DNA from: Candidatus Zixiibacteriota bacterium
GTDB taxonomy: Bacteria; Zixibacteria; MSB-5A5; JAUVRN01
Length of the DNA: 11,970 nucleotides
Assembly: GCA_030597645.1 (NCBI GenBank)
Contig: JAUVRN010000025.1
Location: 1 to 11,970 of the forward strand
Direction: 5' to 3'
Shown: piece by piece, positions 1-6,864 of the stretch
Layout: every line of letters begins with the position of its first letter
How positions within the stretch are numbered: the stretch's first letter is position 1
Made by a program: the position numbers and the translations under genes
The notes under the pieces: generated by a model
The model's database searches: none
Told to the model about the DNA's origin: nothing
What the model saw: the letters and a program-made list of their open reading frames with translations, nothing else

Positions 1-71
1 AACATCGAACCCAAAACTGATGTACCCGGTGCGGACGGTCAAATCAAGGTTGACGATAATGAAGAAGATCT

Positions 72-146
72 TGGAGGCGGCATCCGGATTCGAACCGGAG
101 AATAGAGGTTTTGCAGACCTCCGCCTTACCACTTGGCTATGCCGCC
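72..146 (-). tRNA. tRNA-Cys (anticodon GCA), 3' CCA encoded
   Basis: Read on the minus strand, a complete cloverleaf is visible. The acceptor stem GGCGGCA (146-140) pairs with TGCCGCC (82-76). The D-arm is GCC/GGC, and the anticodon stem GAGGT/ACCTC encloses the loop CTGCAAA, with anticodon GCA at plus positions 112-114. The T-arm is TCCGG-TTCGAAT-CCGGA. The discriminator base is U (position 75), as expected for tRNA-Cys, and CCA follows directly at 74-72, so the 3' end is genomically encoded. It lies 52 bp downstream of tRNA-Gly on the same strand and is probably co-transcribed with it. No terminator hairpin with a T-tract is visible between it and the window edge. Confidence 0.96.
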
Positions 147-198
147 CCGTACATACCCAAACACCCCTGCAACCGAGGCGCGAAGGTGCGAAATCAAA

Positions 199-272
199 AG
201 CGGGAAACGGGATTCGAACCCGCGACGTCCACCTTGGCAAGGTGGTGCTCTAGCCAGCTGAGCTATTCCCGC
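199..272 (-). tRNA. tRNA-Gly (anticodon GCC), CCA not encoded
   Basis: On the minus strand the acceptor stem GCGGGAA (272-266) pairs with TTCCCGC (206-200). The D-arm is GCTC/GAGC. The anticodon stem CCACC/GGTGG holds the loop TTGCCAA, with anticodon GCC at plus positions 236-238. The T-arm is GCGGG-TTCGAAT-CCCGT. The discriminator is U (199), normal for tRNA-Gly. The bases after it are TTT, so CCA must be added after transcription, unlike in the adjacent tRNA-Cys. It is the first gene behind the promoter at 285-312, and the 5' end of the mature tRNA is only about 12 bases from the -10 box. Confidence 0.96.
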
Positions 273-284
273 AAAGTCAGGGTC

Positions 285-312
285 AATATAGCGGGCGCCT
301 TTAAAAGGTCAA
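285..312 (-). promoter_or_regulatory. Sigma-70-type promoter of the tRNA-Gly/tRNA-Cys unit
   Basis: Minus-strand -35 box TTGACC (312-307) and -10 box TATATT (290-285) are separated by 16 bp. They sit immediately upstream of tRNA-Gly, so transcription would start around position 278, giving a leader of only a few bases before the mature tRNA at 272. Strength and placement are what is expected of a stable-RNA promoter. It lies in the 74-bp gap after greA, so the tRNAs need not depend on read-through from the galT-glgA-greA transcript, although no terminator is visible after greA. Confidence 0.75.
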
Positions 313-346
313 CCGTTTTGGGCGCTTGGGCTTGCGGTGCGCGTCG

Positions 347-838
347 TCAAATACCCTCGGTGTCGGCCCGAACTTCCAGAATCTCGTAGGACGTCTTGCC
401 ACCCGGTGTCTCGACGTTGACCTGATCGCCGGCGCGGTGTCCCATCATCGCTTTGCCCACCGGAGAGGCCACCGAGATCTTGTCCTGCACCAGGTCCGCT
501 TCCGCGTCCGAGACGAGCTGATACGTGATCTCTTCGCCGTCGTCGAGGTCGCGCACACGCACAATCGACAGCAGCGCTGCCGTATCCGGATCGTGCCGGA
601 TATCCTTGACGACCTGGGCGCGGGACAATTTGAACTCCAACTCGCCGATTTTGCGTTCGAGGTGTTCCTGCGCCTCCTTGGCCGCGTGGTACTCGGCGTT
701 TTCAGACAAGTCCCCCAGTTCCCGGGCTCGCTTGATGTCGGCGATGACCTTGGGTCGATTGACCGTCTTGAACTGGTGCAGCTCGTCCTTGAGCCTGTCA
801 AAGCCACCCTGTGACAGATAGATGTAGTCGTCCGACAT
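347..838 (-). CDS. greA: Transcription elongation factor GreA
   Basis: This 163-aa protein has the usual GreA length. GreA enters the secondary channel of RNA polymerase and stimulates cleavage of backtracked RNA, rescuing stalled complexes. Residues 1-76 form the N-terminal coiled coil, whose tip carries the family signature ARELGDLSENAEY (38-50). The acidic residues D43 and E46 correspond to the catalytic-tip acids (D41 and E44 in E. coli). The C-terminal FKBP-like domain follows from about residue 82, with SPVGKAMMGHRAGDQV near residues 124-140. The start ATG at 838 is preceded by AAGGA (855-851 on the minus strand) at a 12-nt spacing. The gene begins 50 bp after glgA on the same strand and is probably the last gene of the galT-glgA-greA transcript. 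No intrinsic terminator is evident after the stop. Identity is secure. Confidence 0.97.
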   Translation of the reverse strand: MSDDYIYLSQGGFDRLKDELHQFKTVNRPKVIADIKRARELGDLSENAEYHAAKEAQEHLERKIGELEFKLSRAQVVKDIRHDPDTAALLSIVRVRDLDDGEEITYQLVSDAEADLVQDKISVASPVGKAMMGHRAGDQVNVETPGGKTSYEILEVRADTEGI

Positions 839-888
839 CAGATCGTTCTTTCCTTTTATCTCTGGCCCGGGCCACGCGAGGGTGTGGC

Positions 889-2370
889 TCAGGCCGGATT
901 GCGTTCCGCTTGTGCGCGCTTCGGCTTGGACCGTGTCTCATTATACAGTGCTTCGTACCGGGCGGCCGCCGCCGGCCAGGAGAAATCGGCTTCCATCGCC
1001 CGCTTCATCAAGCGGCTCCACGCCGTGGCGTCCCTGTACGTCGCCAGGGCGCAGTCGATCATGTCGAGCATGTCCGCGCCGGCGTACGTCTCGAACTGGA
1101 ATCCGGTTCCCGACGTGGGCGTGTACGGCTCGACCGTATCGGCCAGTCCCCCCGTGGCGCGCACCATGGGGATCGTGCCGTAGCGCAGACTGTAGAGCTG
1201 GTTGAGTCCACATGGCTCATACCGTGACGGCATGAGAAACATGTCCGACCCGGCTTCGATGCGGTGTGCCAGGCCGTTGTCGAACCGCAGCGCGACGGCG
1301 AGCTTCTCCGGGTAGCGGGCCGCCAGGGCGTCGAACAGTTCGTGGTATTTGGCGTCGCCGGTCCCGAGCACTACGATCTGGAGATCACGTGACAGCAGTG
1401 TTTCGGACACCTCACCGATGAGATCGAAGCCCTTCTGATCCGCGAGCCGCGAGATGATGCCGATCAGGGGGTGCGCGGAAGGCGGCAGTCCCACCTCTTT
1501 TTGCAGGGCTTCCTTGCACGCACGCTTGCCGGCGGGATCACCGGCGCTGAAACGGGCGGCGATGTGCGGATCGGTCTCGGGATTCCAGATATCGTAGTCG
1601 ATGCCATTGGTGATACCGGTCAGGTCGCCACAGCGCCGCGAGAGAATCCCCTCCATGCCAAATCCGTACTCGTTGGATCCGGCGATCTCTTCGGCGTAGC
1701 GCGGGCTCACCGTCGAAAGCGATTCGGCGAACTCGAGACCGAGCTTGAGAAAGTTGACCTTTCCCCAGTACTCGAACGGGCCACCCGGATACCACAGGCC
1801 CGGTTCCAGGCCGAGCTTGCCGAACGTATCGGCTTCGAACATGCCCTGGTAGGCAATGTTGTGCACTGTGAACAGTGTGCGAGTAGCGGCCCATTCGGAG
1901 TCGTTCTCATACAGTGTGTTCACGTACGTGGGCAGCAGGGCGCTCTGCCAGTCGTTGGCATGAATCAGTTCCGGGATCCAGTCGAGGTGCCGACATGCGG
2001 CGAGCACGGCGCGGGAGAAGAAGATAAAGCGCTCGTCGTTGTCGGCCCAGTCCTTGCCTGTGCTCGGATCGCGGTATAGCTCCGGTCGCCGAAAGAACCC
2101 GTCGTGTCCCACCAGGTAGACCTGTACGCCGTCCCTCTTCACGCCCGAGAGCTCGAGCATCTCGGTGCGGTCGCCCATCGCGACCGCGATGTTCGAGGCC
2201 AGGACGGCAACACCTTCGGCTTTGTCTTCGACGCCGTTGTACCGGGGCACAAACAGGGCGACCTCGTGGCCTCGACCGGCCAGCTCCTTGGTCAGTGCTC
2301 CCGAGACGTCGGCCAGACCTCCCGTTTTGGCAAAGGGAACCGCTTCACTGGATACAAATGCTATGCGCAT
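889..2370 (-). CDS. glgA: Glycogen synthase (ADP-glucose type, GT5)
   Basis: This 493-aa cytoplasmic enzyme transfers glucose from ADP-glucose to the non-reducing end of an alpha-1,4-glucan during glycogen synthesis. Length and motifs match bacterial/plant-type GT5 synthases. KTGGLADV is at 15-22, where K15 contacts ADP-glucose. HANDW (137-141) and TVHNIAYQGMF (168-178) belong to the N-terminal GT5 Rossmann domain. TNGIDYDIWNPETD (254-267) starts the second Rossmann domain. SRLADQKG (307-314) supplies the phosphate-binding Arg308 and Lys313. PSRYEPCGLNQLYSL (381-395) contains the conserved acidic E385, and ATGGL is at 405-409. The ATG at 2370 begins with the typical MRIAFVSSEA and has GGAGAG (2379-2374) 3 nt upstream. 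It follows galT by 24 bp, implying co-transcription. The last ~15 residues (KPKRAQAERNPA) are a basic, poorly conserved tail. No glgC or glgB is in view. Confidence 0.97.
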   Translation of the reverse strand: MRIAFVSSEAVPFAKTGGLADVSGALTKELAGRGHEVALFVPRYNGVEDKAEGVAVLASNIAVAMGDRTEMLELSGVKRDGVQVYLVGHDGFFRRPELYRDPSTGKDWADNDERFIFFSRAVLAACRHLDWIPELIHANDWQSALLPTYVNTLYENDSEWAATRTLFTVHNIAYQGMFEADTFGKLGLEPGLWYPGGPFEYWGKVNFLKLGLEFAESLSTVSPRYAEEIAGSNEYGFGMEGILSRRCGDLTGITNGIDYDIWNPETDPHIAARFSAGDPAGKRACKEALQKEVGLPPSAHPLIGIISRLADQKGFDLIGEVSETLLSRDLQIVVLGTGDAKYHELFDALAARYPEKLAVALRFDNGLAHRIEAGSDMFLMPSRYEPCGLNQLYSLRYGTIPMVRATGGLADTVEPYTPTSGTGFQFETYAGADMLDMIDCALATYRDATAWSRLMKRAMEADFSWPAAAARYEALYNETRSKPKRAQAERNPA

Positions 2371-2394
2371 GGACTCTCCGCTCGCGTGATGGAG

Positions 2395-3423
2395 TCAGTC
2401 GACCGTAGCCGGGGATGGCTGCGGCAGTTCCACTTCGCGAAGATAACGGGCCGCCTCTTCGGGTGCGGTGGGATTGATGTAAAAGCCGGTCCCCCACTCG
2501 AATCCGGCTACCTTGGTGAGCTTGGGAATGATTTCGAAGTGCCAGTGATAATCCAGCTCATGGTCGTGCACGACAGGTACGGTGTGCAGCACGAAGTTGT
2601 ACGGGGGATTGTCCAGGGCGATGCGCAGTCGCAGCAATGTGTCGCGCAGGATGACTGCGAGTTCGCTGAGCATGTCGTCCGAGATGTCGCCGAAATGCGC
2701 CTGGTGATAGCGGGGCAGCAGCCAGCATTCGAACGGAAACCTCGGGGCGAAGGGCGCGATGCACATGAAGTGTTCGTTTTCTCCCACCAGCCGGTCACGC
2801 CACTCGTGCTCCTGACGAGCGATGTCACAGAAAATGCAGCGTTCCTTGTACTCGTAGTACCGGCGCGCACCGTTGAGTTCCTCCTGCACGCGCTTGGGCA
2901 CGACCGGCGTGGCGATCAACTGGCTGTGGCTGTGTTCCAGAGAGGCACCGGCCGCCTCGCCATGGTTCTTGAAGACCATGATATAGCGAAACCGGGGATC
3001 TCGCCCCAGGTCATTTATCCGTTCCCGGTAGCTGGCGAGCACCCGGGCCACCTGTGCCTCGGACAGATCGACGATATCCTTCTGGTGGTCGGGCGTCTCC
3101 ACGATTACTTCGTGCGCGCCCACGCCGTTCATCTTGTCGAAGATGCCCACGCCTTCACGATTGAGTTCGCCCTCGATGGTGAGCGCTGGGAACTTGTTGG
3201 AGATCACCCGGAGCGTCCAGCCGGGTGAGTCCGGCTCGGTGCCCGGGTCCCGGTCCGCTCTGATCTCGGGCGGCGTCGTCTTCTCGTTGCCGGGGCAGAA
3301 GGGGCACAGGCCTGAGTTCTTGCGCGCCTGGCTGCCGCCGGCGAAGTCGCTCGGTCGTTTGCTGCGCTCCGAGGAAATGATCACCCAGCGTCCGATGATG
3401 GGGTCTTTTCTCAGTTCGGACAT
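2395..3423 (-). CDS. galT: GalT-like nucleotidylyltransferase/phosphorylase (galactose-1-phosphate uridylyltransferase family)
   Basis: This 342-aa protein is a GalT-family member of the histidine-triad superfamily, which works through a nucleotidylated histidine. The first half has ELRKDPIIGRWVII (3-16) and the zinc pair C40/C43 in CPFCPGNE. GAHEV with H104 and the active-site segment EHSHSQ (163-168) follow: H164 is the probable zinc ligand, H166 the nucleophile, and Q168 the residue conserved in HxHxQ. A second CxxC pair (C196/C199 in CIFCD) and HWHFE (293-297) mark the second half. Canonical GalT exchanges UMP between UDP-glucose and galactose-1-phosphate in the Leloir pathway. The HSHSQ form also occurs, from memory, in the plant GalT-like ADP-glucose phosphorylase. 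Because glgA, which uses ADP-glucose, lies 24 bp downstream, an adenylyl substrate is a serious alternative. The ATG at 3423 has AGGAAGG (3441-3435) 11 nt upstream. Family is secure; substrate is inferred. Confidence 0.9.
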   Translation of the reverse strand: MSELRKDPIIGRWVIISSERSKRPSDFAGGSQARKNSGLCPFCPGNEKTTPPEIRADRDPGTEPDSPGWTLRVISNKFPALTIEGELNREGVGIFDKMNGVGAHEVIVETPDHQKDIVDLSEAQVARVLASYRERINDLGRDPRFRYIMVFKNHGEAAGASLEHSHSQLIATPVVPKRVQEELNGARRYYEYKERCIFCDIARQEHEWRDRLVGENEHFMCIAPFAPRFPFECWLLPRYHQAHFGDISDDMLSELAVILRDTLLRLRIALDNPPYNFVLHTVPVVHDHELDYHWHFEIIPKLTKVAGFEWGTGFYINPTAPEEAARYLREVELPQPSPATVD

Positions 3424-3467
3424 TGTGAAATTCGCCTTCCTGAAACCAATTCTAGAGTCAAGCCGGG

Positions 3468-3496
3468 AAACTAACTCGGGCCGGGCCGGTCGTCAA
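3468..3496 (-). promoter_or_regulatory. Probable sigma-70 promoter of galT-glgA-greA
   Basis: On the minus strand, -35 TTGACG (3496-3491) and -10 TAGTTT (3473-3468) are 17 bp apart. Transcription would start near 3460, leaving a leader of about 37 nt that contains the AGGAAGG ribosome-binding site before the ATG at 3423. It is the best-matching site upstream of galT and the likely entry point for all three minus-strand genes, since the internal gaps (24 and 50 bp) show no comparable site. Confidence 0.6.
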
Positions 3497-3584
3497 CCCT
3501 GTCGGTGAGGAGCCCGGGTATTCTTTCTCCCTAGTATCGACGTTCAGCGGGCCCTGTTGAGGACTTCCGATCCCTCCTTGCCGC

Positions 3585-3614
3585 TTGACGCAGCTGCCCG
3601 GCCTCCCTTATGTT
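3585..3614 (+). promoter_or_regulatory. Probable sigma-70 promoter of the lipoprotein gene
   Basis: -35 TTGACG (3585-3590) and -10 TATGTT (3609-3614) are separated by 18 bp. A start near 3621 gives a ~38-nt leader with GGGGAGGG just before the ATG at 3659. This site is divergent from the galT promoter. The stretch 3497-3584 between the two -35 boxes is about 88 bp and could hold a shared operator, but I see no clear inverted repeat in it. The promoter also argues against any start codon upstream of 3621. Confidence 0.6.
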
Positions 3615-3658
3615 GGCGGGATTCGGAGGCCCGCTTTGGGGTCCCGTGGGGAGGGATC

Positions 3659-4672
3659 ATGCGTAAGGTGTGCTGGATTCTGGTTGGTTTGGGCGTTGCG
3701 CTGGCAGGCTGCAACAGCGGTCGGCTGATGCCTGAAGACATCGAGGCGCTGCTGCGCACCGATGAGGGGCAGTGGCTTCTCACGTCCGTGGAGGGCCACG
3801 GAGGCATCTGGCGCTGGCGCCAGCGTCCTTATGTTACATACGACTACGGCAAGCTCTTGCTGGCTCGTGGTATGGACACGACCGTCACCAACCGCCGTCG
3901 CGACACCACCATCAGCCCGTACACCGACACGCTCGTCAACCTGCACGAACACATCACGCTGGGACTCCACGAGGGTCTCTTCCTGGCGCGGAGCGCATCA
4001 CAGAACCCGCTGGTGCTCAAGGGGTTCAACGGTGACAGCCTCTGGCTGGTGCGTGACGGTGTACCCGAGGAAGACTCCTCTGCCCTGCTCGCGGTCGCAG
4101 CCAACCAGGCGCGATCACAGTTTTATCTCTCGCTGCCTTTCGTGCTCCTGGACACCACGTACCAGTTCAGCATGCTGGGTGAGCAGCCTTCGGTGGACAC
4201 CACCCGTGTCAAGGGGGCGGCTCCGGGCACGTATGACACCACATTCACGCCGTTCAATTTCGTACGGCTCAAAGTCGATTTCCCGGCGGGTGCGGCCCCC
4301 GTCGACTGGCTCATCGTGTACCTGGACGACCGGGACGGTCAGATCCGGCGCACGATCAGCCCCGGGCCACCCGACGACACCGTGGCCACCGTCCGCCTCA
4401 CGGTCTGGTCGAACGTCCAGGAAGCCCTCGGGCTCAAAGTGGGCGGCCGGCGCCTCAGCTACCCGTCCGACGAAGCCGGTGCGATCCTGGGTCAGTTCGT
4501 AGAGGACCACCGGTTCTTCAACGTCGAATTCCCCCGACAGCTTGAAGAGGACGTCTCCTTTACCTGGACGGCACCTCCACCGGTTACCGACTCCACCGCG
4601 GCACCCGACTCGACCGCGGCACCGGACTCGACCGTGGCACCGGACTCCACCGCGGCACCGGAAGGCACGTAG
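3659..4672 (+). CDS. Unrecognised secreted lipoprotein with C-terminal DST(A/V)AP repeats
   Basis: This is a 337-aa lipoprotein of unknown function. MRKVCWILVGLGVALAGC is a signal peptide ending in the lipobox LAGC, so C18 would be lipidated. Asn at +2 does not signal inner-membrane retention, so outer-membrane placement is likely. The mature part starts with a short helical stretch and then GHGGIWRWRQ (46-55). Alternating beta-rich segments follow, many with paired Thr (DTT), e.g. LLDTTYQFSML and LIVYLDDRDG, as in a single beta-sheet sandwich or barrel domain. The HGG...W opening resembles small uncharacterised HGG-containing lipoproteins (DUF6503-like), which is only an impression. Residues 311-334 are four DST(A/V)AP repeats, probably a flexible tail. 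The ATG at 3659 is chosen over the in-frame TTG at 3557 for three reasons: the lipoprotein signal begins there, GGGGAGGG lies just upstream, and the promoter lies between the two. A 125-bp gap separates it from the S9 peptidase gene. Confidence 0.88.
   Translation: MRKVCWILVGLGVALAGCNSGRLMPEDIEALLRTDEGQWLLTSVEGHGGIWRWRQRPYVTYDYGKLLLARGMDTTVTNRRRDTTISPYTDTLVNLHEHITLGLHEGLFLARSASQNPLVLKGFNGDSLWLVRDGVPEEDSSALLAVAANQARSQFYLSLPFVLLDTTYQFSMLGEQPSVDTTRVKGAAPGTYDTTFTPFNFVRLKVDFPAGAAPVDWLIVYLDDRDGQIRRTISPGPPDDTVATVRLTVWSNVQEALGLKVGGRRLSYPSDEAGAILGQFVEDHRFFNVEFPRQLEEDVSFTWTAPPPVTDSTAAPDSTAAPDSTVAPDSTAAPEGT
4589..4660 (+). repeat. Four tandem 18-bp units inside the lipoprotein gene
   Basis: Units lie at 4589-4606, 4607-4624, 4625-4642 and 4643-4660. 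Each is a version of GACTC(C/G)ACCG(C/T)GGCACC(G/C), differing at no more than three positions. They encode DSTAAP, DSTAAP, DSTVAP and DSTAAP. The array stops 9 bases before the stop codon. Near-identity at the DNA level suggests recent unit duplication, so copy number may vary among relatives. The product is a low-complexity Pro/Ala/Ser/Thr tail. Confidence 0.93.
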
Positions 4673-4797
4673 GCGCAACATCACAGGTCCGTCTTGCGTC
4701 TATTGAGTGTGTCCCGCCACGATACGCTGTTCGCCTGCCGTCACGAAACACGGGGTCATGCCCGTCATAACCGATTTCTCACCCGTTACGGAGTGTC

Positions 4798-6690
4798 ATG
4801 ATGCGTAGAATTCTGTTCTCGATCGTTGTCCTTGCGTCCTTCGCGTGCGGTCACGCATCGGCGCAGGTGGACCTCGACACCGCGTATGTGCCCGATGTCG
4901 AAACGTTTCTCCAGATCGGATCCGTCGGTTCACCCTCCATCAGCAGGGACGGACAGCAGATCTTTTTCAGCACGAACATGTCGGGTGTGAATCAGGTGTA
5001 CCGCGTGACGCGTGAGGGCTGGCCCTACCAGCTTTCCGTGTTCAAGGACGGCATCGATTTCTACAATATGGCGCCGGATGGCCACGCCCTGATCGTCGGA
5101 GCGTCGGTGGGCGGCGACGAGCAGTCACAGCTCTTCTGGATGGATGCCGTGACCGGGCGGCCGCGCAAGATGACCAGTCAGGCCGATGTCCAGTACGGGT
5201 CCGTCTCCTGGGATCGCGAAGGCAAGAGCATCTTCTACCGGTCCAACGAGGCCAACGGTCGCGATTTCTACGTGTACCGAATGTATGTGCCGGACGGACG
5301 GACGGAGCTCGTGCACGAGGGACAGGGCTACAACGTGCCCGCGGCGTATTCCCACGACGGCCGCTGGCTGGTCGTCGGTCTCTACGAGTCCAATGAAAAC
5401 AGCAACCTGTACCTGGTGGACCTCCACGGCAAAGACAAGACACGTCTTCTCACGCCGCACGATGACAAGGCGGTGTACTACGCCGGCGATTTCACGGCGG
5501 ACGGCGCCAGCCTGTTCATCTTCACCAACGACAACGACGAGGGCATGCTGCGGCCGGCCATGCTCGATCTGTTGAGCACCCACGTCACCTACCCGCTACC
5601 CATCTCCAAATGGGAGGCGGAAGACGGCGCCGGTTCGCCCGATGGACGGTACGCGGGCATCATCTACAATGAAGAGGGCTACGGTCGCCTGCACATCTAC
5701 GATAAGGAGACCTGGAAGGAGCTGCCCGTGCCGCCCATGGACGGCATCGTCAGCGGCGTCTCCTTCACGGGCACCGGCCAGGCACTGATCGCCTTTTCAT
5801 CGCCCACCAAGGCGCCCAACGTCTGGCTGTGGGACTGGAGTGCTCCGCAGTTGCGCCGGGTCACGCACACCATCTATGCCGGTATCGATCCGGGGCTGTT
5901 CCGCGATCCGGAACTCGTCAAGATCAAGAGCTTTGACGGCCTCGAGGTTCCCGCGTTTCTCTATCTGCCGCCGGGATACAAGAAGGGAACACCCGTTCCG
6001 TTCATCATGAACCTTCACGGTGGTCCCGAAGCCCAGTTCCGGCCGTATTTCATCCGCAACTTCCAGTACCTGATGCTCAACGGCTACGGGGTGCTGGCAC
6101 CGAACGTCCGCGGCAGCTCCGGCTACGGCAAGGAGTACCAGTCGCTGGACAACTACAAATTGCGGATGAACTCCGTCAAGGATGCCGGAGCGTACGCGCA
6201 GTGGCTGATCGACGAGGGTTACACGACCTCCGACATGTTGGGTGTGCGCGGCGGAAGCTACGGTGGCTTCATGGTGCTCGCCTGCATCACCGAGTTTCCC
6301 GACATGTTCGCGGCGGCCGTGGACGTGGTGGGTATCGCCAATTTCCAGACCTTCCTGCAGAACACCCGCGAATACAGGCGTCACCTTCGTGAAGCCGAGT
6401 ACGGTCCGCTCTCGGATCCTGAGTTCCTCGAATCGGTGTCGCCCATCTACAAGGTAGACCGGATCACCACGCCGCTTCTGGTGGTGCATGGCGAAAACGA
6501 CCCGCGTGTGCCCGTGGGAGAGGCGCGGCAGATCGCCCAGGCCATCGCCGAGCGGGGCGGGATCGTGGACACGCTGATCTTCCCGGACGAGGGGCACGGT
6601 GCCAGCAAGCGGGTCAACGTGCTCAAGGAATACCGAACCCAGATGGACTTTTTCGACCGGCACCTCAAAGGGGCCACTCGCGAAGAATGA
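4798..6690 (+). CDS. Exported S9 prolyl-oligopeptidase-family serine peptidase
   Basis: This 630-aa protein has a Sec signal peptide: MMRR, the hydrophobic ILFSIVVLASFACG, and likely cleavage after ASA at residues 20-22. Residues ~35-360 form a beta-propeller of TolB/PD40-like blades with repeated SPSISRDGQQIFF, SWDREGKSIFY and YSHDGRWLVVG motifs. This propeller gates access so that S9 enzymes mostly cleave short peptides. The alpha/beta-hydrolase domain (~375-625) has HGGPE (407-411) for the oxyanion hole. GGSYGGF carries nucleophile S487, GENDPRVP has D568, and DEGHG has H600, so the triad is complete. The overall type is closest to acylaminoacyl-peptidase/S9C-like enzymes; substrate specificity is not readable. 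Export suggests periplasmic or surface peptide degradation. Two ATGs abut (4798 and 4801); GGAG at 4790-4793 is better spaced for 4801, which would remove one Met. Possible -35/-10 pairs in the 4673-4797 gap have poor spacing, so its promoter is unresolved. Confidence 0.95.
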   Translation: MMRRILFSIVVLASFACGHASAQVDLDTAYVPDVETFLQIGSVGSPSISRDGQQIFFSTNMSGVNQVYRVTREGWPYQLSVFKDGIDFYNMAPDGHALIVGASVGGDEQSQLFWMDAVTGRPRKMTSQADVQYGSVSWDREGKSIFYRSNEANGRDFYVYRMYVPDGRTELVHEGQGYNVPAAYSHDGRWLVVGLYESNENSNLYLVDLHGKDKTRLLTPHDDKAVYYAGDFTADGASLFIFTNDNDEGMLRPAMLDLLSTHVTYPLPISKWEAEDGAGSPDGRYAGIIYNEEGYGRLHIYDKETWKELPVPPMDGIVSGVSFTGTGQALIAFSSPTKAPNVWLWDWSAPQLRRVTHTIYAGIDPGLFRDPELVKIKSFDGLEVPAFLYLPPGYKKGTPVPFIMNLHGGPEAQFRPYFIRNFQYLMLNGYGVLAPNVRGSSGYGKEYQSLDNYKLRMNSVKDAGAYAQWLIDEGYTTSDMLGVRGGSYGGFMVLACITEFPDMFAAAVDVVGIANFQTFLQNTREYRRHLREAEYGPLSDPEFLESVSPIYKVDRITTPLLVVHGENDPRVPVGEARQIAQAIAERGGIVDTLIFPDEGHGASKRVNVLKEYRTQMDFFDRHLKGATREE

Positions 6691-6864
6691 GCCCCGCCAG
6701 CGGTTTTTGGCTCTGGCTGCAGGCTCCCCGGCCGTAGTACTTTAGGGGAATAATCCAACCCCGCGGGGCGTCAGCCCATTGGTACCCGAGGTGCCCGGGG
6801 GTGACGTGTGTCCGCGCCCGCCGGTCACCCGTCCGGACCCGGTTCTCCCGCCCCGCTTTGTCCG
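6691..6864 (+). other. 174-bp gap before the subtilase gene
   Basis: No gene is evident here. GCCAG (6696-6700) and CTGGC (6713-6717) could form a 5-bp hairpin after the S9 peptidase, but no T-tract follows, so it is a poor terminator. A weak promoter candidate is CTGGCT (6713-6718) with TAGTAC (6735-6740) at 16-bp spacing; the -35 match is only about 3 of 6. CCCCGCGGGG (6759-6768) is a 10-bp perfect palindrome a little downstream of that candidate. The real promoter of the protease gene is not resolved. Confidence 0.35.

Noticed and set aside
1..105. Open plus-strand frame from the window edge ending at TAG 103-105, reading NIEPKTDVPGADGQIKVDDN and further
   Set aside because: It could be the C-terminus of an acidic protein, but its last ~30 bases overlap the tRNA-Cys gene and there is no recognisable domain, so it is too weak to call.
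20..389. Plus-strand open frames across the tRNA region
   Set aside because: They run antisense through two well-formed tRNAs and into greA and have no protein features.
863..874. TGGCCCGGGCCA palindrome between glgA and greA as a terminator or attenuator
   Set aside because: It is short, lacks a following T-tract and is easily expected by chance at this GC content.
2104..3228. 374-codon plus-strand open frame
   Set aside because: It lies antisense to glgA and galT, whose motifs are unmistakable; long antisense frames are common at this GC content.
3557..3658. TTG start giving a 34-residue N-terminal extension to the lipoprotein
   Set aside because: The extension would precede a complete lipoprotein signal and would contain the -35 and -10 boxes at 3585-3614; ATG 3659 has a strong ribosome-binding site.
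5797..6663. 288-codon minus-strand open frame
   Set aside because: It is antisense to the S9 peptidase catalytic domain with its complete Ser-Asp-His triad.
6696..6717. Hairpin GCCAG/CTGGC after the S9 peptidase gene as an intrinsic terminator
   Set aside because: The stem is only 5 bp with a 12-nt loop and the T-run lies inside the loop, not after the stem.
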